DNA from: Oscheius onirici
Lineage: Eukaryota > Nematoda > Chromadorea > Rhabditida > Rhabditidae
NCBI GenBank assembly: GCA_932521025.1
Contig: OW051469.1
Location: forward strand, 6,088,398 to 6,152,397
Length of the DNA: 64,000 nucleotides
Direction: 5' to 3'
Shown here: positions 11,101 through 23,356 of the stretch, piece after piece
How the letters are laid out: the number at the start of each line of letters is the position of its first letter
Position numbering within the stretch: the stretch's first letter is position 1
Program-made: the position numbers and the translations under genes
The notes under the pieces: model-generated
Seen by the model: the letters and a program-made list of their open reading frames with translations, nothing else
The model's database searches: none
Told to the model about the DNA's origin: nothing

Positions 11101-14100
11101 AAGTAGACGAAGGAAATGTCCCCTGCCCACTCTCCGCCTTTTTCAGTAGACAGGATTATTACTAATCCAGTTGCAGGAAGGATAAAACTAATGATAGAGC
11201 CAGGTTGGATACAGTAGTCATGTTTTGGACTTTTGTAAAGGGGATAAAGTTATTACCATGAACTACTGGTAAGGCTAGAAAGATTCTGAGTAAGCGATTA
11301 TGTAAAAACAAGAACTTTGTGGAGTAAAGAGAACCTAATAATAGAGTGCTAGTATAGTCAAGATCTTTACAACGTTCCTTTTTGTTTTGCGGTGTGTGGC
11401 CCGCATGAGCTACCTGGCTATTCCTCATTACGATTGGTCGTTTAAACTGCGTTCAAAAGAGCCGCAAACTCGAATGCTGGTTTGATTGCCACTGCATTCT
11501 TCACTAAATCTAAATTTTCAGAGTTCTCTCGGTGGCAGCGATTCTTCTCCAATCTGCGTTCCGCCCGTCCTTCTTTCTCCCGTACTCTCTCGACCCATTC
11601 GATCGCTGTCAGCTGCATCTTCTCCCCTTCCCATTAGACATCAGGTTTGTTCTTTTTTACTTAGTAAATATTGTTTGTAAACCTCAAATCTACTATTGCC
11701 AGAAGATACCTTTTTGTAAGTCAAAATCACGGAATTTTGCTCCTGTCGTTGCAGATGGGCAAAGTTTAGAAACAATTACCAAAGTGAAGTCTTGTTTCTA
11801 ACAAACATTTCAGAACTCGGACTCGGAAAGCGACCATGGAGTGCAGTGGAGAAGTGGGACAAACAGCAAATTCGGACGACGAAGTCTGGCCAGCAGTCTT
11901 GCTTCTGGTGGAAGTGGAGCCGGCAGCGGAACGGGTAGAGACTCTTCTCGACCACATACGCCAGCAATGTCGCCAGTACTGAACAGATCCGCCAGTGGCA
12001 GTCGACTCGCCTTCACCTTTCAAAGCAAATTTTTTTTATTGCAACCAAAGAAAACTAAAATAATTTAGACTCGCATCTACGGAACAGCTCTGGAAACAAT
12101 CTCCTTGGCGCCCGACCCGGTATTTCAAGAGCTGAATCGATGTCCGATCCAGATAGGATGAGGAAGAAACGGGCCAGAAGGCGAACTATGGTTCATGGTA
12201 AGGTTTTTATCCTGAACATCTAACCATGATGCTTTGAACAATTAGGCAGTCTCCATAAAAACCTGCCTTTTATGAGGTTGGTCGGGAAACTTGTTCTCAC
12301 GTGTAATATGCTTAATGGGCTTGAATGCTTTGAAGACTTTACAAAACTAACACGTCGTTTTATAGTAGTATAGGTTTGATCAAAGGAGAGATAGCTGCTC
12401 ATGTCCTACGCCAGACAAATACACGGGAAGAGACTGGCGTCATAGTGGCTCTTGACTTGCGAGTCTCTCGCTCTCTCGGTTATCTTCTCCTTTACTCTTT
12501 TTGATCCTAATTCAGCACCGCAAAGTGGCAGATCTCTTTTGCAATTAGTTCCTGGACCCCTCTTACCTGTCTCTCAATAATGTCAGATGGCTTCTCTGAG
12601 CATGCCGAGACTCTACGAGCTCTGGCTTATCCATTATGCATCACTGAACGAGAAGAGAGAGGCGTGAATCAGCTGCACTTCTCTCTTCTGTTTATTTGCC
12701 CAAAGTATCGTCCTGAGATTAAGTGCTCCTGGATGTGGGATAAAAACGGATCATCGTTTGTATTCCTCCCTCACTCAATTTGTTCTCGTTACTCTTAATT
12801 GGTTCCTTTTCGCCTTCCAAATCCGGCTTTAATGACGGTCGACTGGCAGCTGGACTCTACTAATTCGGTTGGCTCCATGCAATCCGCTGCTTTCTTGACT
12901 CCTTCTCACCGCTTTGATTAGCCTTTTTTCTAAGAACTTCTCCAGGCCCTCACTCTCTCTAAATCAACGCCCAAGTGTCTACTAGTTCTTGGTCTCGGTG
13001 CGGCCAGTACTCTTGCAAAAAAAGCTCTTCATTTGACACTCACTTTTGAGAGCTTGCAGCTGAGCAAAAGCCGAATGGATAATCTCTTGTCACATGAGGA
13101 CATTTTTCGTATGGGTTTAAAGACCAGTTCAATCGTTTAGTTTCTTTTACCCTTTTATTTTCGGAATAATTTTTGGATTCAATTTCATGATCTCATTTCT
13201 CGAGACGTGTTTGACCTAATTAGGAAACCTCCACCTGCTCTCAGCAGGCTATTCTCCCCGCATTCAATCACTTTGTCAGCATTGTGTCCTTGAACATCTT
13301 CCTTTTAGTTACAATCAGGGCAATTACTACCCTCTCTTTCTTAGTCCTTCTCAAATAGCGTCTTTAGTTACATATGACATGACATGGCGACAGCGCTCGA
13401 CCAGTGCGCGACTATGTGTTTTGCACGGAAAAACCAGTAAGTATTCTGATGTTGGTAGAAAACGGGAAAGCTAAAGATCCAAAAAAAATATAGAAGTCAA
13501 ACTTCAGGTGTATGCAGCGAATCATCGATGGAGAGCAACTGGTCTGGCTCCACCTCGACCACAAATCTACTCCGTCTTCGCAGCTGTCTCGGCCATTCAG
13601 ATCCTCAGATTTCCGCCGGTTCCAGTCATTCCCAGAGTCCCAGGAGTAAGGTCAGTAATGCTTATTCTTTAGCTGAAATTAGTCTATCTGAGTCCTTCGG
13701 GTGTCCATTTTCCTCGTATTTAGAGATTGTGTTTCTCACGCTAATCATTGACTTCCTTGTTTACATTTCACATCATGTTGTCGCAAGAGAACCGGTCGAC
13801 TGATTGCTGAAAATAACGTTTAAATGCCTCGGAGGCATCTGTTATCCTCAGTATCACATGGCGGCGCCTGCTCTGCAGTGAATTGTCTAATCTGGATGTT
13901 CTCAGGGCTTCCAGGATTTCTCCCTCACATCAATAATGTGCTGATATACTAGATTAGCTAAATTGATTAACGCCCAGAGAGAGCCCTGTGGTAATTGGCT
14001 CGACCCCTCTCCTCGGCTCCTAGGGGCGGGACCGTGTGAGGCAACGGAAGTATTCCCGAGCTCGCGCTCGCTCTCCCGGCAACAATGACGGAATCACCTT

Positions 14101-17100
14101 ATTAGCATCCGAGAGCCACCTGTGATCTCCATTTCTCTCAAAATGGAAACGTCGTTGATGATGGAACGAAGACGGTCAAGAAGATGTTCTCTTCCTCTTC
14201 TGCCTCTTGGTCTCCAACTCGGACAGTCGGCTAATGCTGGTCCGTTGGCAAGACCTGTTCAGCATACATGGCGTCAGCAACAACCTCGCTATTCCATCTG
14301 TTCGACTGAATCTCTTCGTGTTCCGAGTCCTATTTCTGGTCGAAAGAGAAGTCCTTCCAGAGGAGCTAACCGTCGTGTTGGTCTAGATCTCGGCCATCAC
14401 AGTCCTCCCGTTACTACTATTCAGTCTAGTTTCTTTGACGACTCGCCTCTCGACTGCGGACGTAGAATGTCGTGCTCTTTTACGGTGAGTGACTGCCAAA
14501 TGTGGAAATCTCTCGATTCATGCTTCATTACGGAGTATTTCGATTAGCCGAACCTTTTTTGATGTGGGAGTAAGAAGCGAGTTAGACCAAACTACGTTAT
14601 CCTGAAAATATGTAACTAAGCCAATTCCCATCTTTTGGGCACAGAGATCTGCTCTTGCCATTTTTTAGAAGATTAGATTATGTCTCAGAGAATAAGGAGT
14701 GGTTCCTGATGTCGCAGCATCCAATTAATCTCCATTTATTGGCCCAAAGAGCGTGGGTGCGATAACCCGCACACAACGTCTGTTTTAATGAATTTAAAGT
14801 GGGTTTTTTGATACGTGTCTTCTTGCTGAGGGCTTCATTAAATTGTCATCAAAGACAGCTGCCCCGCTGCTAAAAAGCCTTCTCATTAGCTCTGGCTCTT
14901 TCCGAAAATAGGAAGAGCAATTGTGAGCCACACATTGACGTCGTGTGGAAGAATATCCATCACCCGGAAAATACGCGAGTAGGCATGATTAATGAACGAA
15001 TATTAGGCCTTCGACTTGGCTCTCGTTTGGGACTAAAAACAATTACCAAGTTTGTTTTGTTCCTGGATGCCCCACGCAAATAATTCATTCACGAGAGCAA
15101 ATTGTAGGCGAAGGTCCAAAAAACATTGCCAATGATTCATGGAGACAAATTGGAGGCAGGAGAAGTCGCTCGGATTGTTGTTTTATTAAAAGTTGATCGC
15201 TAAGCACTGGACAACATAATTGCCGGAAATTGAACCTGACGTGAAACAGATGCAATAAAAGCAGCTGGCGATATCTCAGGAGCGAAAAAGGCAAGAGCTT
15301 CTAGACGAAAATTGCATTGGGTTCGGCGAGAATGAAAAATAAATGGAATTCGATAATTTGCATGTCGAGGCTGTCGTTTTCCACTCTCTCTTGGGGCCTT
15401 GAGATTTGTGCCGCCTATTGGATGTTGAGAGAGAAGCGCTAGTCGATTCTCACTTTGTCCTCGAAACTTTTTGCTCTCCCACTTTTAATCGTTTCCGCCT
15501 CTTGCAGTTCTCTTCATCAGGCGAGTCTGGGTCATAAAACCTCTTATTCGTGACATGGCTCCAGTTCTCCTATTCTCCTAGCCATGTTCGGCTACAAGAA
15601 GCCCTCTTCGTTCGCCTCTTCGGCAGCCGAGGAAAGCCCTTGGCTCAGGTTTCCGACCATGTTAGCTCGTCTGACAAGACAGCGGAATCGTCACGAAGGA
15701 CATGTTGGACGGAGTGTGAGCTGTTTCGCCATGGGACAGCAGATTCATCTTCCCCTTCATCATTCATACAGTCTGTCTCCAGTCACAAAACTACGGGTAG
15801 GACTGGAAAAACAAAGATGGAACTCGTGTCGGTTGTTGTTCTCGATTGGCGACAGCACGTGGCTCGCGTATTTGCGTCCAGCCCTTTTGCAAAGTTTTGA
15901 AGATAACTCGGGAAGGGAGACCCTCATTTGTCATATGTTTCGATGTTTGAGAAGGCTTTGCGCTTATAGGGTTACGCGCTTTCTTTGTCAAGAGATAATG
16001 CTTATTTTCAGAGAGACATTCAAGCCCTGTCGGTCAATCCGCGTTCAAGACATGGACTCAACACGTCGCCAATTATGGCGCCCAGATGCCGAAGTCCTCA
16101 GGCGAGACAACAAGGAAGTTCAAAAGGACCTCCCGTCACTGTTCCTTTGAGGTTTTTTGTCCAAATTAGCTATAATCAAGAACGAATTCAGATCATATTC
16201 CACGCGAAGCGGAAGTTCCCTGATGGCTCCACAACACGACAATCGCCGCTGGTCACTGGCCTCCCTTCCATCTACAAGTGGCTATGGGACACCAGGAAGT
16301 AATTCGGCCTTCTCAGTTCGTTTTTCTGATTAGATTGAGATACTACCGCTTTTAGAGCCAGTACTCTTCGTCCGAACATCTGGTGGAAATGCTCGAGTGC
16401 ATGCGGATGGCTGGAAGCACCGGAGGACGATTTGACAGCAACGAGAGCTATCCATCTAACGAAGACCACGGCTTTCGACCCAGGAGCAGAAGTTTAACGT
16501 ATGATTTCTTGTTTGATCTTTATAAGGAGATTTCAGAAGTCCCATCAAATTCGGCATGGAGCCAAATATCGAAATTGTGAACAGGAATTGTGTCTACAAG
16601 GAGCGCTTCCCCAAGGTAATTTTGACTCCTTTTCGGCAGTCAAGGGCTCTCGTTTCAGGCCAAAATCCAAATGGAGCAGCGTCTGCAGTCATTTGTAACC
16701 GAAAACGCCCATCTGAGTGGCGGAGCCTCCTCCTCGACATCTTCCGAACCAGAGCCAGTTGATGTTCGCAACTTTCGCAAATCCATGGTTCTGGAAGCTG
16801 AAAAGAGCGCCGATCGCAACCTTCTCCGACTACTGGCCGATGGAGCTACTCGTTTTCTACATCATCAGATTGTCGAGGTTGGTTTTATTTTTGTTCAGCA
16901 AAATCCACTTTAAATTGCTCCCAGGTCTCTGTGTCTGAAGCTTTTATTGAAAATAAGGAGGGGAGCTTTGTGCGCAAATTAGTTTTTAACAATTCGCGAC
17001 AGGAAAAGCAAGTGCACAAAGGGTTCTTTTGAATTTGATAATTTCTTTGGAGGGACAGGGGAAACTGGAACAAAGTGACAAGGGGAGAAGGGAGCGACAG

Positions 17101-20100
17101 TATGACTGAGACTCACTAAAGTAAGGAACGGGCCGGGCGATCCGTTCAGGTCCTACATTTTGAAACTAGGCTTGGGAGGGAGCTTTCGGTAGTTTCTTTG
17201 GAGGGTCAGGAGGAATGAAAGGGAAACCACGACTACGGTTCCGTGACAGAGCGAAGTCACGAATTTCTACTTTAACCCTGGGCGTTGCCAAACTTGTAAA
17301 AAAATAATTCAGATCGCAGCAGATTGTATGGCCAAGTCAATGGACGACTCAATTACTTGTTCCTATTTTTGCGAAATGAGTCAGAGATTGGACGAAACTT
17401 TGAATGAGGTACATCTGATTCAATTTCTTATCTAAGTACAAATAATTCAGGCGAGACAAAAGTCGAGTCAAGAATCCTATTCGCTGCTTTCGAAACTGGT
17501 CAAACAGCTCCTGATGATTGTCAGTCGACCAGCTCGTCTTCTCGAATGTCTCGAGTTCGATCCAGACGAGTTTTATCATCTTCTGGAAGAGGCCGAAGGT
17601 GTCGTGAGGGAACAACTAGGAAGCGGGACGGCAAGGGTTCCGGACCTTCCCCAGTACATTATTGGAAAACTCGGACTGGATAGAGATCCGCTGATGGACG
17701 TCGAGCCACGAGCCGAATCTCCGCCTTCCGCTTCACAAACAGCTAGGAAAGATGAACATCCAAGTACGAGTCGTCAGTGGAATGAACAACGGCCACCATG
17801 TGAAGAAGATTTTGAAACTATTCGGGTTCGTTTTTTACCCATTTGCTCAAATTGTCCAATTTTAGCTAATTAGCAACGGTGCCTATGGAGCTGTTTATCT
17901 AGTCCGTCATCGTGAGACGCGACAGCGTTTTGCTCTGAAGAAGATGAACAAACAGACTCTCCTATTGAGAAACCAAATTGATCAGGTACTTTTAATTTTG
18001 TCCTTTTACAAATTATGAGTAGGTCTTTGCTGAAAGAGATATCCTGACCATGGCCGACAATCCATTCGTCGTCAGTTTCTATGGCTCTTTCGAAACGAGG
18101 CAATATCTATGCATGCTGATGGAATACGTGGAAGGAGGCGACTGTGCCGCCCTGCTCAAAAATGCCGGAACTCTGCCTATCGATCTCACGAAACTGTACA
18201 TAGCTGAGACCCTTCTCGCCATCGAATATCTTCACTCGTATGGAATCGTACATCGAGATCTCAAGCCTGACAAGTAGGCTTTCTTAATGGTCTTGTTACA
18301 ATCTGTCTTAGTCTTCTGATCACAGCGATGGGACATATCAAGCTGACGGATTTCGGTCTCTCTAAAATTGGTCTGATGAGTCGGACGACTCTTGTAGCCG
18401 AAGGAGTCGATGTGGCTGAAGCGCAACAATTCAAAGATAAACAGCTCTGTGGAACTCCAGAGTATGCTTTTTATCCTCTAATATAAAGTGGTTTAGATAT
18501 ATCGCTCCGGAAGTGATTATTCGTCAAGGTTACGGCAAACCGGTCGACTTTTGGGCTCTGGGAATCATCCTCTACGAGTTTTTGATCGGAGTTGTGCCAT
18601 TCAGTGGCGAATCGCCCGAAGATCTTTTCAGCAACGTCATTTCAGGTTGTTTTTGTTCTTTCAGTATTAATTTTTCTCATTTTAGAAGATGTGGAATATC
18701 CAGAAGGAGAAGAGGCTCTTCCTTCCGAAGCCGAAGATCTGATTCGAAGACTGTTGGAAAAGAATCCAGCTGTCAGAATCGGCTCTGGAAATCCAAACGG
18801 CGCGACCGAAGTGATGGCTCACGCTTTCTTCTGCGGACTGGATTTCACGTCTCTTTTGAGAGAAAAGGCCGAGTTTGTTCCTCAGCTCGACAATGAAGAA
18901 GATACCAGCTACTTTGACAGTGAGTTTTGTTCAGAAATTATTAAAATGAATAATTCAGCCCGTGCCGAGCGATACAATCACGACGCGGATTCTTGTGGAG
19001 AGGACGACGGTGCCCCGATGTTCCATTCTTTTTCGACAGCCAGTCCTCGTCATTCGATCATCTCCCTCGATCCACAACAAATCGCCCAGGCTGTTCAATC
19101 CGTTGCAACTCCGTCGGTCTCTCCGTTGAGTGATAATCGGTCGAGGAAGCCTTCCACAGCCACGCAGTCCAGCGAGGATCAAGGAACTGATAGCGCCGAT
19201 TTCACCTACGACGGGCCTTCTGCCTCGGCTGTTCTTCTCAGACGACGATTCTCCGCCCAGAGACAGGCCAACTTTTCGACGAGTTCCAGTGGAACGACTG
19301 GCACTGGCTGTATGAATACGGCCGGAAGTTCGACGGATAGCAGTATGGATGCTAGTCACGTCAGTACCGTCGTTATTCCTGATCCGCAAGGCAACAAGAC
19401 GACTCTTCCTCGTTTCGCTATCAGTTGTGATCCAGACGAGTTGGGAGAACATCGACAGCATAAGGAGCTCTCGCCTGTTGATGAGTCAGTCCGATTCAGA
19501 GTCAGTTTTCTCTTTTTTTTCCTGTAAAAAACATAAATTTAGAACCAGCCGTCGCCTCTTCAACTAGTTATTCCTCCGACGGCTAGCAACACCTCTCCAA
19601 AAGGAGAGGCCACCTACGTTCTCACCTCGAACAGCCAACTCTCTCCTGGAGGAGGTTCGGCTTCCTCAGCCTCGTCAGTTGACGGATCTCCTCAAACTGT
19701 GGCGGAACATCTGAGTCCCAGTTCTTCTCTCAAACCGGCTATCGTTATCAGGTACTTTGCATTCTTGAAAACATAAAAATGAAGTTTAGAAAAGGCCCTC
19801 TTGGATTCGGATTCACGCTGAAAAGTGTTCGCGTTTATCTAAGCGAACAGAGCGACTACTTCACAATCGAGCACATTGTCACCGCCGTCGTGGAAGGCAG
19901 TCCAGCTTTTGAAGCCGGTCTACGTCCCAATGATCTCATCATCCAGGTTAATGGACAATCCGTGCACAATCTGACTCATCCACAACTGATGCACCGTCTT
20001 CTCAGCTACGGAAATGAGCTCTCCATGAAGGTATTTTGTTGTTTATATTCATTGTAAAGAAAGCTTCAGGTAACTCCGTTAAATTCCACTTCGATCAAGG

Positions 20101-20800
20101 AAGGAGCTCCGCGAAAGAGCGTCGGAAAGATGGCGAAGAAGAAGCCGAAGAGACCACAGAGAAGAGTCCCATTGGAGAAGAAACCTCGAAAACCGTCGTC
20201 GTTACTGCGTCGATTGAGCGGAAAGAGAACCACCAATGATATCGTACCAGGGAGTTCCAGCCAGAAGCAGACTTTTATTCCCAGGTGAGCTTTTTTCGGA
20301 CAAAAAAAGTTAAAATACCAATTCAGATCAGTCTCAAGTCAGGATGGCGGCATGTTGCAAGCGACGACATCCGCTCCCAATACCCTACCGACGACAACGG
20401 CCACAACGACGACTTCTGTGCCTACAAAACGAATGAGTGATGTCGGTCTACGCGAGGAGAACCGTTCTCCACTGGCTTCTTCTCGTCCGTCGTCGTTGAG
20501 AGGACTGAAACAGATTCCGCCTCTGCCGAACACCACAACCACCAAAATGCCGACTTCTCCCATCCCAGTCAGTCCATTGGCCTTGGCCAGAAGTGAAGCC
20601 TCGTCCTCCTCAACGTCCACCATCACAGCGACTGTTTCTGGTCCGCCACCTGTACCAGAACCTCCCAAAATTAATCGGTAACTTATTCACTTTTCATCAG
20701 AAACTCTAACTTTAGACGCACCCCGAGTCCGTCTCATCTCTTGAACTCGAGCAGCCGCTCGTTGATGAGCCGTCTACTTCACAAAGACGACTGTTCATAA
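8112..20800 (+). CDS. MAST: Microtubule-associated Ser/Thr kinase (MAST family; kin-4-like)
   Basis: A large multi-exon gene. Low-complexity Ser-rich N-terminal exons lead to the MAST signature [20 protein letters not shown] (about 16230-16290). DUF1908 follows ([59 protein letters not shown]). The AGC kinase domain (about 17800-18950) has [34 protein letters not shown] and LCGTPEYIAPE, all intact. A PDZ domain follows (about 19790-20040; [40 protein letters not shown]). The tail is Thr/Ser/Pro-rich and ends ...[12 protein letters not shown] kinases bind microtubules and PDZ ligands such as PTEN. Long 5' introns contain tRNA-like repeats, a B-family repeat and several phase-compatible alternative first exons. 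The first-exon ATG at 8112 is the most distal one I can support. Confidence 0.93.
8656..9200. repeat. Pair of inverted tRNA-like (SINE-head) sequences in a MAST intron
   Basis: On the plus strand at about 8688-8748 there is an A-box-like TGGCCTAGTGGATAAGAG and a B-box-like GGGTTCGATTCCC. On the minus strand at about 9182-9116 there is TGGCGCAGTGGATAAG and GGTTCAATTCC. Neither folds into a good cloverleaf: acceptor and anticodon stems do not pair. They are tRNA pseudogenes or heads of tRNA-derived SINEs facing each other. Between them at about 8922-8972 lies a near-perfect hairpin (ATGTTCTGCAAAGTTGTAG against its complement). Confidence 0.6.
9934..10344 (+). promoter_or_regulatory. Alternative first exon of MAST (exon 1b)
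   Basis: The open frame begins [18 protein letters not shown] and ends ...YRRPRSAQ at a CAG|GT donor in phase 0. The next exon (about 11522, [13 protein letters not shown]) also starts in phase 0. No in-frame acceptor precedes the ATG, while the exon from 8112 skips cleanly to 11522. That favours an alternative start with its own promoter in the 8.5-9.9 kb intron rather than an internal exon. Confidence 0.5.
10609..10986 (-). CDS. Doubtful nested ORF in a MAST intron
   Basis: Two overlapping frames on the minus strand stay open here. One is a basic, Pro-rich stretch ([19 protein letters not shown] ... [14 protein letters not shown]) whose first in-frame ATG gives only about 53 residues. Another reads to about 10609. 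AATAAATAAA follows directly downstream on the same strand. The plus strand is not coding here. I do not recognise the product, no clean start is visible, and the whole may be chance. Confidence 0.2.
   Translation of the reverse strand: MARIVAFIFTSCASASSSAPQRFYQGQNLLWKEEDSNPRTATQRDCQVNTHGSTSDARLYSDSTKSSSRLPEQEDSSNQEDAFTTRSGCHLLDEKKLGSGRDLIAAKDSKKRPFLHDTPRFRQNK
13379..13436 (+). promoter_or_regulatory. Alternative first exon of MAST (exon 1c)
   Basis: ATG at 13379 opens [19 protein letters not shown] and ends in phase 1 at A|GTAAGT. The next exon (from about 13509, [20 protein letters not shown]) needs exactly phase 1, the same phase delivered by the upstream exon ending near 12199. The frame match supports a short alternative N-terminus. 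Confidence 0.4.
14143..14484 (+). promoter_or_regulatory. Alternative first exon of MAST (exon 1d)
   Basis: The frame [20 protein letters not shown]... is rich in Ser, Arg and Pro and ends ...RRMSCSFT at ACG|GTGAGT, phase 0. The downstream exon at about 16012 ([19 protein letters not shown]) begins in phase 0. About 80 bp upstream is a GC-rich block (CTCGGCTCCTAGGGGCGGGA) that stands out from its surroundings and could be a core promoter. Confidence 0.5.
15584..15715 (+). promoter_or_regulatory. Alternative first exon of MAST (exon 1e)
   Basis: ATG at 15584 opens [20 protein letters not shown]. The frame reaches HEGHVGRS at a GT donor (AGT|GTGAGC) in phase 0, again compatible with the exon at about 16012. 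Another donor earlier in the exon would break frame. This would give the shortest N-terminus, beginning close to the DUF1908 region. Confidence 0.4.
16923..17115 (+). repeat. B-family interspersed repeat, uninterrupted copy in a MAST intron
   Basis: The stretch GTCTCTGTGTCTGAAGCTTT ... GGAACAAAGTGACAAGGGGA closely matches the sequence at 59691-59848 plus 60930-60985, and in reverse complement that at about 61480-61670. This copy lacks the 1.1 kb insertion found in the 59.8 kb copy, so it shows the empty site. No coding capacity is seen. Confidence 0.75.
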
Positions 20801-21309
20801 CGCTCCTACTTATTTTTTATTTTATTGAGACATTTTTCCGGGTCTTTTGAATGTTGGACATTTTGTTAATGACTCCCTGTGAGAGAACCTGTTTCATCAA
20901 CCCCATGTTGTCCCTAAAACCCCATTTACAAGTTTTATTACCCCCCTTTGGTGTGAACATTTATGAGCTAGAGTAAAAACGGGTTCCGATACGGCGTAGT
21001 AACAGACCACCAAGAATCTTCTACTTGTAAATAATGAAGTTTTAAGCCCGAATTATGCTTCATTACGAATGCTACAATTATTAGCACAGGGTATACCGAA
21101 CAACTCGTATTGCTTAAACGGAACAGATGGGCAAGAGAACAGACAAAAAGAGGGAAAAATGCTCTATCCAAAAACTATACTCGCATTTCTATTACTTATT
21201 ACTGAATGTACAATATTATTAGTTGGAAACACGTCTCTAGATCATGTAACATTGAGCGCAGACTATACAGAAAAGGAAAGACGGGGGGAGCAAGAACCAT
21301 CGAGGAACT
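20801..21309. other. Convergent intergenic region between MAST and the CCCH gene
   Basis: AT-rich 3' flanks of two convergent genes. No AATAAA is obvious in the first 100 bp after the MAST stop. No coding frame here is credible. Confidence 0.3.
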
Positions 21310-23356
21310 CTACCAAAGTTCCGTGGTCGTTAGGTTGCGAGTCAACTCCTCGGCCAAATTCTCCAGGCCCATTGTTCGGAAGTAGTCTCGCTCGAAATGT
21401 TCCTCGTCCGAGGTGGTCAAATTGACGGACGACGAAGAGACGGTCGAGAAGGGAGACGAACCTCCACTACCGTAGCCAGAAGTCAAAGAAACTCTGTTCG
21501 GAGTCGTACTGGCTTCGAAACCTAAAGAAGAGGGTCAGTTTGATGTAGATAATATAGACTTACAGCCGAAGAGACCGACGAAATCGACCTGGTCTTCTGT
21601 CTTGTCAGAGAATTGGTTGAAATTGGCCGGTTCGAGGGGCCAGCTGGGATGAGGACGAAGCTGTGGTCGTGTGGGACTGCCGAAACGTGGCTCCATGTCG
21701 GGAGAGACCGATCTCGGAGGAGAGATGGCCTTCTGCGGAGGGATTTCTGCCAGGGTGTGGCGTTGTGAAACCTGGAAACGAGACAACTTGTTTAGGATGA
21801 ATTTTTTGACGCTACGAGTTAGTAAAGGCTCCATCATTGGATGGCACTAGATGAACGAGCAAAAAATAGTCGATAAAGACAAAGAACAGTTTCCGTGTGG
21901 GAGCCACTCAGAAGCGGAAATTCACGTCTGTTTGTTCAGGCTCAAAACTCACTTCGACAAGTTTATCTGGTCGAATGTATGCATTGTTTCCATTCGTTGA
22001 CGACACGCCGGGATGAATAAAGAGACACCGAGTCCCATAAGGACAGAGGCCCGTTGTCGTGTACTTATCACACAGCTTCGTCTTGTACTTGCTGTTCTGT
22101 TTTGGCATCACTCTGAAGATGTGCTGGTTATGAGAATGAATGAATGGGCTCACTTGGAGGGACGGAGTTCTGTCTCTCCGTGAGCAAAACGACAGTTTTC
22201 GGCGAAGGAACAGACCTTGGATTCGAGCCAAGCTTGGCACATTACCGTCTTGTACGAATCTGGCTTTGGAGATTTCTTGCCTGTGGAATTTTGACGAGAG
22301 TTTCTAGAAATATTGGTTCACAGCAGTTATCTGTACTTATCCCCTGACACGACAAAGATTCGGTAAACTATTGATATGAACTTGTAATCGAAACGCAAGC
22401 TGTGTAAAACGCTGGGAACCACGTCTAATATGGCTGAGAACCGACGTCTCAGTTCTTGACAGACTCGCCAAAGTTCAAGGAATAGAATTCAAAGATTGCC
22501 CCCCCCCCCCCCCTAGGAATCGAAACGCATGATTAGAATATCTTGTGCCTGCTGACGCAGATTCGCGTTCTTAATCATGCCTGAGAAGGCGTCCAGTTCC
22601 ATGAGAATCTACGTCACAACTCTGAGACAAAACATTTGAATTGACTTACGAGAAAGACTCCTGGAAAGCCTGTTGAATCAACTGAGGAGGAAAGGGGAAG
22701 TCGGCACCCATGACGGCTCGGGAGGAACTGCTGAAAGAGAGACAATCAGCTGACCGCGGACACGTGTGCTCTGCCGTGGGACAGGAAGCATCTTTTTCGA
22801 AAAAGATAGAAGGGGGAAGCCGTCTAGATAAGGAGTTCAGGGGGAGGGGGGAACCTCTTTGAACGGATGAGGAAGAGAAAAGAAAACAGATTTGGTCCTC
22901 ACACTTCCGCCTCCAAAAAAGGATAGAATGTTTTGAAAGTTTTGGGATAATAAGCGAGCGGAAGTAGAATGTTGGCAAGGTCGTCGACCAGAATTGGGGA
23001 AGACCCCGCGACTGGCAGTATAGACACAACGCGACTGAAAGGGGCGGGAATGGGCTCAGCGGGAAGTACAGACAGAGTGCAGTCGTCCGTCGGTCATGAG
23101 ACCAGAGTTACTCGAAACACGCTCTCTCTCCAGGGGGAATGGGAGATCAGCTGGACCAACACATGGTCTAACTCACTCTCTGTCCTTCTTCCTCTGATTC
23201 CAGCCAGACGGCAGCTGACCCGACACGAAGTTCAACTGGAAAGAACAATTCTTAGTATCTGACTCTCATTCTTACCTGGAAGATTGGACTGGAATGAACA
23301 GAAACGCCGTCACTGGAACCAGAAGACAATGAAGAGACGGGTCGACCGGAGGGCAT
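21310..23356 (-). CDS. Tandem CCCH zinc-finger protein of the nematode maternal/germline type
   Basis: The start is MPSGRPVSSLSSGSSDGVSV at 23356. Further exons give LNFVSGQLPSGWNQRKK, GADFPFPPQLIQQAFQESFS and ILMELDAFSGMIKNANLRQQ. The two fingers follow: YKTVMCQAWLESKVCSFAEN/CRFAHGETELRPSK and KYKTKLCDKYTTTGLCPYGT/RCLFIHPG. Both are C-x8-C-x5-C-x3-H type. The tail is Ser/Pro-rich and ends NLTTTELW. The family (TTP, and the nematode OMA/MEX/POS group) binds AU- or U-rich 3'UTRs to control maternal mRNAs. The exon ending MRFDS runs into a stop and a run of about 15 Cs at 22499-22513 before the finger exon, so this join is unresolved: either a missed donor or a homopolymer error. Confidence 0.85.
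22499..22513. repeat. Poly-C homopolymer in the CCCH gene
   Basis: A run of about 15 C (poly-G in the gene's sense) immediately follows a stop codon in the exon before the first zinc finger. It may be an intronic tract or mask a sequencing indel. Confidence 0.6.

Noticed and set aside
18955..19461. 168-codon minus-strand ORF in MAST
   Set aside because: Antisense shadow of the Ser-rich linker between the kinase and PDZ domains.
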